The notes under the pieces are model-generated. The model did not search any database. It saw nothing but the letters and a program-made list of their open reading frames with translations, and was not told where the DNA came from. Below, in pieces: positions 52,002 to 58,925 of a stretch of DNA of 58,925 bases (positions are counted from its first letter, which is position 1; the number at the start of each line of letters is the position of its first letter). The translations under genes were made by a program, and so were the position numbers. The DNA is from an uncultured Ruminococcus sp. GTDB taxonomy: Bacteria > Bacillota > Clostridia > Oscillospirales > Acutalibacteraceae. The stretch spans positions 1 through 58,925 of the forward strand of contig CADACB010000031.1 of NCBI GenBank assembly GCA_902786345.1, read 5' to 3'.

Positions 52002-52754
52002 GTGAAGAAATTTTCTTTGGGAAAGCTTATACTTCTGCTTGTTCTGATTATTGTTATTTTAGCTGTAACTTTTTCGGCAATATGTGTGGTTTTCGCCCTT
52101 CAGGACAACAACAGAGATAAATATACTCTTGATGAAACAGATGATTCGTTTCTTGACATTGTTCTAAAAAGCGCTGTGACAGGTTCTGAATTCAAGGTTA
52201 CAGAAGCACAGATAAATACCTATCTTGATAATAAGTTCTGCAGCGGCAATGAAAGCAGTAATGTATTGAAAAACATCAGACTTTATTTTCATAAGAATGA
52301 TGACACTGAGCTATATGCCCGTATAAGATATAAAGATCACGATTTTTCAGTATATGCCAAGACAAAAATAGAGCTTGACCCTAAAACAGGCATAGCGGCT
52401 GTGAATATATATAATGCAAAGCTTGGTGAGCTTCCTGTTCCGAATTTTATACTGAATAAAGTAATTAGTCATTTTTCAGAAAATCAGAAATATGTAAGCT
52501 TTGATAATAACACTTTGTATATTCAGACGCTTTATAAATATGAGTTTGACACATTTACAATAGCTCTTAATCTTGAAAAATTTGATATTGAAGATGGTGA
52601 GGTCAGCTGTAAAACAAACAGTCTGACATGGGAGGCACTTAAAGCTTTAAAGGATTATCTTTTGTCAGATAAGGGTCAGGAAATGTGCAAGAGAATATTC
52701 GGATATAATCTGAGAGATCTAAAAAAAGATCTGCTTTCGGCTGTTTTTGGATAA
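52002..52754 (+). CDS. Membrane-anchored protein of unknown function (YpmS-like)
   Basis: A 250-residue protein with one N-terminal membrane helix (LILLLVLIIVILAVTFSAIC) and an extracytoplasmic part starting with an ITEAQIN-like segment (FKVTEAQINTYLDNKF) and repeated beta strands. The layout resembles the YpmS/DUF2140 group of Bacillota, but I am not certain. GTG 52002 is chosen with TGGGGGTAT as ribosome-binding site, the same arrangement as the small gene at 48714; ATG 51987 would overlap that site. It closes the phoH-mutS2 run and is followed by a terminator. Confidence 0.65.
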   Translation: MKKFSLGKLILLLVLIIVILAVTFSAICVVFALQDNNRDKYTLDETDDSFLDIVLKSAVTGSEFKVTEAQINTYLDNKFCSGNESSNVLKNIRLYFHKNDDTELYARIRYKDHDFSVYAKTKIELDPKTGIAAVNIYNAKLGELPVPNFILNKVISHFSENQKYVSFDNNTLYIQTLYKYEFDTFTIALNLEKFDIEDGEVSCKTNSLTWEALKALKDYLLSDKGQEMCKRIFGYNLRDLKKDLLSAVFG

Positions 52755-52775
52755 TATATTTTCTGTTTAAACATA

Positions 52776-52826
52776 AAAACCGGTATACTGCACTTGTAAG
52801 TAATTGCAGATATGCCGGTTTTTTAT
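52776..52826 (+). terminator. Terminator after the YpmS-like gene
   Basis: AAAAACCGG(T)ATACTGCA pairs with TGCAG-ATATGCCGGTTTTT, loop about 12 nt, with a T6 tail. Confidence 0.8.
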
Positions 52827-52950
52827 TAATATTTGGTTGCTGACAGCAAAATATCTTTGAATTATTTTTAGAAAAATTTTGCTGTCAGTGATTTCCCAAA
52901 GCTGTACATTAAGTTTTATGGACGGTTCAAATGACTTGTACTATTTTTTG

Positions 52951-53817
52951 TTAATTATCCTTAAGATATTTTATCATAGCAAGCGCGGCTGTTGCGCCTT
53001 CATAAACGGCCTTATATACCTGGAGTGTACCGCCTGTACAGTCACCTGCGGAATAAAGTCCGGGTATATTGGTTTCCATATTTTCATTAACTTTTATACG
53101 ACCGTTGTCAAGCTCTGCGCCGACCTTTCTTGCAAAATCGCCGCTTCCTGCAACGCCAAGAGCTATAAATACTCCGCTTGCAGACAGCTTTTCACCGTCC
53201 TCAAAGGTTATTCCTTCAACAGTAGTGCCGCCGTCAACGGATATGATCTTTTTTGTATTTAGCTTTATATTATCGGGCAGTGCGGCAGTCATTTCATTTC
53301 CGTTTGTCAGTATAGTAACGCTGCCTGAGGTATTTGCAAGCACCATAGCTTCGTGAAGTGCATATTCACCATTGCCGATAACACATACATCTTTGCCTCT
53401 GTAAAAAAAAGCATCGCATACGGCACAATAGCTTATACCCTTGCCCTCAAATTCCTTTACACCCTTTAAATTAACACTTTTACGTGCAGCCCCTGTTGCA
53501 ATAAGAAGGGCGTCACCTTGATATTCGCCCTTGTCTGTAACGGCAACAGGCTTGAATTCAGAGTTGAATGTTAGCGATACGACTTCTTCTTCAATGAATT
53601 TTACTCCAAGTCTTTTTGCTCCCTCAATTCCCTGATTATAGAGTTGTTCACCCGTCAGCGGTTCAGCAAAGCCATAGTAGTTTTCTATTTTTTCAGCCTT
53701 TGCAAGCGCACCAATTCCACTTGAAATAACAGTAACATCAATTTTACCGCTTCTTTGGAGATAGAGCGCTGCCGATATTCCTGCCGGTCCTGACCCTATT
53801 ATAATTGCTTTTTTCAT
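52951..53817 (-). CDS. Thioredoxin reductase-like FAD/NAD(P)-dependent oxidoreductase
   Basis: A 288-residue protein. FAD fold IIIGSGPAGISAALYLQRSG at the N-terminus; redox-active motif CAVC (YCAVCDAFFYRGKDVCVIGN) in the central NAD(P) domain; FAD-binding end YSAGDCTGGTLQVYKAVYEG. This is the low-molecular-weight thioredoxin reductase architecture, slightly shorter than typical (about 305-315). The NAD(P)-binding GxGxxA is changed to GNGEYA. It may reduce a thioredoxin or a glutaredoxin-like partner; no thioredoxin gene is adjacent. GGAAAGGATAAG lies upstream of ATG 53817. Confidence 0.85.
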   Translation of the reverse strand: MKKAIIIGSGPAGISAALYLQRSGKIDVTVISSGIGALAKAEKIENYYGFAEPLTGEQLYNQGIEGAKRLGVKFIEEEVVSLTFNSEFKPVAVTDKGEYQGDALLIATGAARKSVNLKGVKEFEGKGISYCAVCDAFFYRGKDVCVIGNGEYALHEAMVLANTSGSVTILTNGNEMTAALPDNIKLNTKKIISVDGGTTVEGITFEDGEKLSASGVFIALGVAGSGDFARKVGAELDNGRIKVNENMETNIPGLYSAGDCTGGTLQVYKAVYEGATAALAMIKYLKDN

Positions 53818-54012
53818 AAGTCAGCTTATCCTTTCCTGATAATAATTTAAAATATCTTCTTTTAAATGCAGAATAATTTTATTCAATAGATAAGTTCTTT
53901 TTATGTTATGATTGGCAGAGAATACTGCCATTATGCCTTGTAATTTAAATAGCGTATCCAATTATTCCGTTCTATGAATTTTGGGAGCAGCAGCGTCAGT
54001 TTTATGCAATCC

Positions 54013-55149
54013 TCAAATTTTATCATATACACCATATTCACAGCCAACGTTATAAGCACGAATGTCATCTATCATTTTAAGTTTTCCGCATACTTTTTTG
54101 TAAAGTCTTATCCTGCCTTCACCGTTGCCGCCGTTCCATAAGCGATTGTGCTTCTTAGAGCCATCGGGAGCTTCATAATTTATAAGCAGCATATCCGATT
54201 TTTTACAGTGAATATCGGTTATCATAACAGAATTAAAATTTTCAAGTCTTATATGCCAGATCATTTTATCGGATGTTTCTTTAGTATAGAATATCGTTTT
54301 AGGCATAGTCCACGGTTTTGAGAAATTGTATTCATATTCCTTTCCTTCATACATAAATGCGCCAAGCAGCTTTTTATCAAGCGGAACACAGTATACTTTA
54401 GGTCTGCCGCCGCCAATGTCAAATACACTGTTGTTTAGTTTTTTTCCGGTAAGACTGCTTTTTAGGTTACATGAGGAGAGCCATATCCACGGGCTTGTAA
54501 AATCACGTCCCCAGTTTTTATCGGCATAACCGTATGAAGTTTCAGGTGTAACAATATATTTTTCACCGTTATAGGTTACTGTACCGCTATAGAGAGTTTT
54601 CATACCCTCGGCGTGCCAGTACATTTCAAATGCCTTTATTGCCCTGAAAAAGTCATTTGCACCATAGCCAACATTAAATGCGATTTTTTTATCAAGTTTC
54701 AGATCCCATTCCATTGTACCGAAATCGCACATATATTCAGGGTGATTTTTTGATTCACTTTCCGTTACACACACACTGCCCTTAAGTCTTATGTCAGATG
54801 CAAAGCAGTTACCTGCAGCAATGAAATATGGAGCTTTATCGTGTATATAAACCTTATTTATTCCGAAGAATTTATGAAGCTGACAGTGGTCATTGCCCCA
54901 ACAGCCTGCTTTGACCATAAGATATGAAGGTCTTTTATTTTTTATTTTATTCTTAGTCAACTGACCCAATATGGGTTTGTTTTTTCTGAGTGCAGGGTTG
55001 CATACGAAGAATTCTATAAAAAAAGACTTTTCCTCACCGGTTTTTTCATTTTTTGCAGTAAAGGAATGCCACCACCAATCGTAGCCTTTTATTGCAAGAG
55101 AACCGGTGAGCATAAACTGATTGCGTGTTATATCCTGTTTGTTGAACAT
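54013..55149 (-). CDS. Tocopherol cyclase family protein
   Basis: A 378-residue soluble protein. It shows the tocopherol-cyclase-like pattern: an N-terminal GSLAIKGYDWWWHSFTAKN, then a Trp/Gly-rich barrel with PETSYGYADKNWGRDFTSPW and WIWLSSCNL. Plant tocopherol cyclase closes the chromanol ring; bacterial members in clostridia have no known substrate and no tocopherol pathway. The name therefore reflects fold and not function. It has no signal peptide. GGAAGGATC precedes ATG 55149. It stands alone between the thioredoxin reductase-like gene and the VanW gene. Confidence 0.8.
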   Translation of the reverse strand: MFNKQDITRNQFMLTGSLAIKGYDWWWHSFTAKNEKTGEEKSFFIEFFVCNPALRKNKPILGQLTKNKIKNKRPSYLMVKAGCWGNDHCQLHKFFGINKVYIHDKAPYFIAAGNCFASDIRLKGSVCVTESESKNHPEYMCDFGTMEWDLKLDKKIAFNVGYGANDFFRAIKAFEMYWHAEGMKTLYSGTVTYNGEKYIVTPETSYGYADKNWGRDFTSPWIWLSSCNLKSSLTGKKLNNSVFDIGGGRPKVYCVPLDKKLLGAFMYEGKEYEYNFSKPWTMPKTIFYTKETSDKMIWHIRLENFNSVMITDIHCKKSDMLLINYEAPDGSKKHNRLWNGGNGEGRIRLYKKVCGKLKMIDDIRAYNVGCEYGVYDKI

Positions 55150-55262
55150 TATGATCCTTCCTCTTCTATTGTATATGGAATTTTAGGATAGTATAGGATA
55201 ATTATAATTCCCATTATGCCTGCAAGTCAATACTATTTATTTAAAGTATTTGAAAATAAAAC

Positions 55263-55291
55263 AAGGCACAGTGAATATATCACTGTGCCTT
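55263..55291 (-). terminator. Terminator of the VanW-family gene
   Basis: AAGGCACAGTGA and TCACTGTGCCTT form a 12-bp perfect stem with a 5-nt loop; the minus-strand tail is GTTTTATTTT. Confidence 0.75.
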
Positions 55292-55310
55292 ATAGTTAAG
55301 AAAGAATATA

Positions 55311-57374
55311 TCAGGCTGTTGCTTTTTTAAGATATTCTTCGGCAGTGCCATATGGTATCGGAGCACTGCTTCCGCAACCGTTGGGTGAGTATATATCCGG
55401 AATCTGATTTGTTGGAGACACGCTCGGACCATTTTCAATGTCGCTTGGTATCATACCTGCAATATAGTAGTAACCGTCTGTATTATAGTCATATGAGCCG
55501 GATGGAAGAAGTTCTCTCTTTACCTCTTTGCCATTCTTGAAATATACTTTTGCACCTCTTGCAGCATAGCCGTCGCCGTCAGCATAAGTAACCCATCCTA
55601 CAGGAACAATCTCGTCATACTCTGTTGAGAGAGGACCGTACATTTCAACGAGAAGTTCGTCAATTCCATCGCTGTTATAGTCGTATATGTAAGTAGCGAT
55701 ATATATTGGATAGTCACGGTTGTTTTTGAATTTCATATCAAGGTTTCCGTAATCAACAGTTGCGTCAAGACCTCTGTCTGCATAAATTGACGCATACTGA
55801 TGTGCATATCTTTCGACGACCTCCATATCTGCCTTAAGAGCACACATATAAAGAGTGGTTGAAGCCTGACAGATACCGCCGCCGTACTGATCTTCAAATT
55901 TACCTTTTACGATTGCTTTTGAAGGCTGATAACTTCCGGTTACGCCGTTAGGATATTTGTGCTCATAGCCGTTGGTAGTATCGCCTGTCATTTCGTTGAA
56001 GGAGAAGGTTTCTCCGGGATTTACAACAGTACCGTTTGCTGCTTTTATAGCAAGTTCCATATTTGCTATTGAAGCAGCATATGTATGAGGTGTTGTATAA
56101 TGAGAAGCAATGAGCTTTGTGTTTGCCTTAATGTCCTTAAGTTTTACTTTATATGGAGTTTCTTTTGTCTTGATTGTGAAGCTTCCGGTTTTTGTGTCCT
56201 GAGCGAGGATGTTTTCAATGTTTGTTTTAAGCTCGGTTTTATCTACAAGGAATCCGTTTGAGCCATCAGCATATGTAAATTTTTCGGCTGCGGCAGGGTC
56301 AAACTTTGTTACTCTTGCGTCAACCGGCTGAATGTCAAATTTTTCTGCTGCCTTTTCCACTGCTGCCATAACAGAGTCATTATTGATTGCAGTAGCTACC
56401 TTGAAATCCGTCTTACCGTTGTCAGTGGTATGGTCAGCGCTTGGATTGTCAAGTTCTCCTCTGCTGTAGTGATATGCCTGGATGAGAACGTCTGAGAGGT
56501 TAGAATCAAAACCAAAGTCATTCTGATTAAGTGTGAACGACTTTCCGTCACAAGCAATACTTATAGAGATTTGTTCACGCAGAGAGACAATCTTTTCTTG
56601 CATAGCGTCATAGGCCTGTGAAAGAGTTTTTCCTGAAAGATCTATTCCTTCAACAGTTACATTTTCCCCGAAAAGGATGTTTGTTGTATCAACATCGCTT
56701 ATTTCAAGAGGCTCCTCCGATACCTTAAGCGGATCGGCGTGTTCCTGTGTTGCCTGGGATGTTACGGTAACAGATTCTTTTTTTGAGGTTTTGGAATTGA
56801 CTGAGACTTCGGTGTTTGTCTGAACAGCGTTGTTGTTCATATTCAGTGCAAATAACACACCAGCAACACCCACGCATAAGGCGGCAGCTGTTACTGCAAA
56901 AGGTATTACCGGAAACTTTTTCTTTTCCTTTTGTTTTGGAATAGACTTTCGTTCTGGCTTTTTATCTGCGGCAGCAAATACTACAGTGTCATCCTGATCG
57001 TCCTCAGCCGAATCTGCGGGGGTTTCGTTTGCCTGAGCAACCTTTTCCTTTTCAGCAAGATCCTCAGCCGCCTTTTTTTCAAGCGCACTGTTTTCAGCAA
57101 AAACTATCTCTTCGTCCTCTGATTCTTCTTCCTGAGTTTTTTCAGCTTCAGAGTTTGTTTCAGATTTTTCTTTATTTTGCTCTTTGATATTTTCTGCATC
57201 AGCTGTTATTTTTTCTGTTATTATTTCAGCCTCTGCCGTTTTTGGGGATTTTTCTTCAGATTTTAAGATCTTTTCGGTTTTAGCAGGAGCATCAGGCTTT
57301 TCTACAATCTCGGTTAATTCCTGTGCAACCACAGATTTCATTTCTATTGATTCCTTATTATTCTTTTCTTCCAT
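55311..57374 (-). CDS. VanW-family protein with YoaR-type putative peptidoglycan-binding domain
   Basis: A 687-residue protein. Residues 1-about 150 are a highly acidic and basic cytoplasmic tail (Glu/Lys/Ala-rich). A membrane helix follows (FPVIPFAVTAAALCVGVAGV), then an extracellular part with a PG_binding_4 (YoaR) domain (VEGIDLSGKTLSQAYDAMQE) and a VanW domain (VVNPGETFSFNEMTGDTTNG, QYGGGICQASTTLYMCAL, NRDYPIYIATYI). A Gly/Pro/Ser-rich end closes it. VanW is found near vancomycin resistance genes, but its biochemistry is unknown; here there are no van genes and it likely acts at the cell wall. GGAGGC precedes ATG 57374. The long charged cytoplasmic tail is unusual for the family. Confidence 0.88.
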   Translation of the reverse strand: MEEKNNKESIEMKSVVAQELTEIVEKPDAPAKTEKILKSEEKSPKTAEAEIITEKITADAENIKEQNKEKSETNSEAEKTQEEESEDEEIVFAENSALEKKAAEDLAEKEKVAQANETPADSAEDDQDDTVVFAAADKKPERKSIPKQKEKKKFPVIPFAVTAAALCVGVAGVLFALNMNNNAVQTNTEVSVNSKTSKKESVTVTSQATQEHADPLKVSEEPLEISDVDTTNILFGENVTVEGIDLSGKTLSQAYDAMQEKIVSLREQISISIACDGKSFTLNQNDFGFDSNLSDVLIQAYHYSRGELDNPSADHTTDNGKTDFKVATAINNDSVMAAVEKAAEKFDIQPVDARVTKFDPAAAEKFTYADGSNGFLVDKTELKTNIENILAQDTKTGSFTIKTKETPYKVKLKDIKANTKLIASHYTTPHTYAASIANMELAIKAANGTVVNPGETFSFNEMTGDTTNGYEHKYPNGVTGSYQPSKAIVKGKFEDQYGGGICQASTTLYMCALKADMEVVERYAHQYASIYADRGLDATVDYGNLDMKFKNNRDYPIYIATYIYDYNSDGIDELLVEMYGPLSTEYDEIVPVGWVTYADGDGYAARGAKVYFKNGKEVKRELLPSGSYDYNTDGYYYIAGMIPSDIENGPSVSPTNQIPDIYSPNGCGSSAPIPYGTAEEYLKKATA

Positions 57375-57589
57375 AAAATTAGCCTCCATTCAAAAACATA
57401 AACGGCTATACGTGATTGTTTCTTCTCAACTAATAATACACCAAAGTACTATGAAAAGTAAAGTCTTTTTTTAGTTTAAAATATGCCAAATAAATTACTG
57501 TTCCGGAGAGCAATTTTGTTTTATTATTCCTTGCTTTTTCCTAAAATATAGAAAATTATCATCCATAATACATTTCGTGCTTATTTTTA

Positions 57590-57618
57590 TTGAAAAAGCT
57601 TTTAAAATACTGTATAAT
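57590..57618 (+). promoter_or_regulatory. Sigma-A promoter of the glycosyltransferase gene
   Basis: TTGAAA (57590-57595), 17 bp, TATAAT (57613-57618), about 45 bp before the start codon. Confidence 0.75.
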
Positions 57619-57662
57619 ATTTACATAATTATTTTATAAGATAAGGTGAAGGAGGTAATAAA

Positions 57663-58874
57663 ATGAGAGTCCTGATACTGTCTGCAACAACAGGCGGCGG
57701 ACATATGAGAGCTGCCAATGCGCTTAAGGATTATATAATGAGTAAGCAGAGTGATGCCGTAGTAAAAATTTATGATACGATACACTATGTAAGTCCACTT
57801 ATAAATAAGGCGGTTACTAACGGATATGTTTATCTTGCAACCAAAACACCTTATATTTTTGGTACACTCTATAAAAGCTCGGATAAAAATACACCTATCA
57901 ACAAAACGGTGGAGCTTACAATGATGCAGCTGCGTAAGCGTCTTGCACCAATGATAGACGATTTCAAGCCTGATATAGTAATTACGACTCATTCTTTTGC
58001 CACGGAACTTATCTGTGCTCTAAAAATACGTGAAAAACTTAAGTTCCCGATAATAAGTATACTGACTGATTTTGCCGTACATAAAACCTATATAAACGAA
58101 GGTGTGGACGGATATGTGCTTTCAAGTGAAGAAATGGTGGGGCAGATGCTTGAGAGAGGTGTTGACAGAGATAAGCTTTATCCCTTCGGCATACCTATAA
58201 AAAAAGAATTTCTCAGTGAAATTAACAGGGCAGAGGCGTTTGAGGAAGAGGGACTTGATCCTTCGCTCCCGACTATGCTGATTATGGCAGGCAGCTTTGG
58301 TGTGACAGATGTTCTTAAGATCTATCATAAAATAGTGAAGTCACCGGCTGATTTTCAGATAATTGTAATTACCGGAAAAAATGAAAAGCTCTATGAGACA
58401 TTTGAAAAATATCTGAGTAAAATAGATATTAATAATACTATGTATGAGATAAGACAAGCTAATCCTGATATAAAGAAGCATACCTCTATGAAGTCATCCA
58501 AGCACAAAAAACCATCTAAGCCGACAAAGCTTCTGTTTTTTACGGATAAAGTAGAGCGCTATATGAGAATGTCAGACATAATAGTTACAAAGCCCGGCGG
58601 ACTTACAGTTACAGAGTCTATTGCAACAGGACTTCCTTTAGCAATATTCAAGGCTATTCCGGGTCAGGAGGAGCAAAACGCAGATTATCTTGTTCGCAAT
58701 GGTATGGCTGTGCGTATTGAAAAAAATAATAAATGTACAGAGATTATAACTGATCTTATCACTCATCCCGAAAAGCTTCAGGCTATGCACGATGCTATTG
58801 AAGCCTGTAATAAGGGCAATTCGGCTGCAAGAATTTATGAGCTTATGCTTAAGCTTCTTGACAAAAGCAGCTAA
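57663..58874 (+). CDS. MGDG synthase-type glycosyltransferase (diacylglycerol glucosyltransferase-like)
   Basis: A 403-residue GT28-family enzyme. The N-terminal acceptor domain begins VLILSATTGGGHMRAANALK, the GGGH loop typical of MGDG synthases and UgtP. The C-terminal nucleotide-sugar domain has FTDKVERYMRMSDIIVTKPG and GGLTVTESIATGLP, then IPGQEEQNADYL. It likely adds glucose or galactose from the UDP sugar to diacylglycerol, making glycolipid anchors. A Lys-rich insertion (KKHTSMKSSKHKKPSKPTK, about residues 275-295) is unusual and may bind acidic membrane lipid. GGAGG precedes ATG 57663. Confidence 0.9.
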   Translation: MRVLILSATTGGGHMRAANALKDYIMSKQSDAVVKIYDTIHYVSPLINKAVTNGYVYLATKTPYIFGTLYKSSDKNTPINKTVELTMMQLRKRLAPMIDDFKPDIVITTHSFATELICALKIREKLKFPIISILTDFAVHKTYINEGVDGYVLSSEEMVGQMLERGVDRDKLYPFGIPIKKEFLSEINRAEAFEEEGLDPSLPTMLIMAGSFGVTDVLKIYHKIVKSPADFQIIVITGKNEKLYETFEKYLSKIDINNTMYEIRQANPDIKKHTSMKSSKHKKPSKPTKLLFFTDKVERYMRMSDIIVTKPGGLTVTESIATGLPLAIFKAIPGQEEQNADYLVRNGMAVRIEKNNKCTEIITDLITHPEKLQAMHDAIEACNKGNSAARIYELMLKLLDKSS

Positions 58875-58925
58875 AGACATTTCTGACTTTATGAATAAAC
58901 AGTTGTGATATTTTACCTGAGTTAT

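Overview
The window looks like a piece of chromosome from an anaerobic, low-G+C Bacillota (Firmicutes), most likely an Oscillospiraceae/Ruminococcus-type gut bacterium. This rests on the purine-rich GGAGG ribosome-binding sites, the rpmG-secE-nusG-rplK-rplA-rplJ-rplL order, the phoH-ybeY-dgkA-era-recO-mutS2 order, an NfnAB pair, a DUF6465 protein, VanW and CAP secreted proteins and a remnant of a TPNTGD-type sorting signal. The species cannot be fixed from the sequence alone.

Region 1 (1 to about 16 kb) is accessory and decaying. It holds a partial iron alcohol dehydrogenase, a flavodoxin lipoprotein split by an in-frame TAA, an alpha/beta hydrolase, and a 60-nt 3' fragment of tRNA-Ala joined directly to the wreck of a membrane sensor gene. 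Next come an HTH-receiver protein with a LytS-type kinase, two acetolactate decarboxylase genes (one frameshifted by a 4-bp duplication, one truncated), a PAP2 phosphatase and a three-gene DUF6765 operon. The region closes with a RadC-like protein lacking a zinc ligand, a flavin reductase, a CstA transporter, a radical SAM protein and a broken sortase-type surface protein. Parts of this region (about 3 to 9 kb) are visibly richer in G+C than the rest.

Region 2 (16 to 27.6 kb) holds a flotillin, a 1486-residue secreted papain-family protease with an EF-hand loop between catalytic His and Asn, a Dabb/zinc-ribbon gene frameshifted inside a tandem duplication, and small conserved proteins.

Region 3 (27.7 to 31.8 kb) is the ribosomal protein cluster rpmG, secE, nusG, rplK, rplA, rplJ, rplL, rpmB. 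It has two matching L1-operator-like hairpins and an L10 leader with terminator. Region 4 (31.8 to 45.2 kb) carries nfnB-nfnA (electron bifurcation between NADH, ferredoxin and NADPH), an AraC regulator, a LytTR-DUF3021-ABC exporter operon and a divergent HTH / Ser-Thr kinase pair. It also carries a carboxyltransferase / biotin carrier / OadA trio that resembles a soluble transcarboxylase. The OadA frame runs through its own terminator and across the convergent genes. Region 5 (45.2 to 58.9 kb) is housekeeping: CAP protein, phoH-ybeY-dgkA-era-(small ORF)-recO-mutS2, a membrane-anchored protein, a thioredoxin-reductase-like enzyme, a tocopherol-cyclase-family protein, a VanW protein and a diacylglycerol glycosyltransferase.

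No CRISPR array, rRNA, complete tRNA, transposase or integrase was seen.
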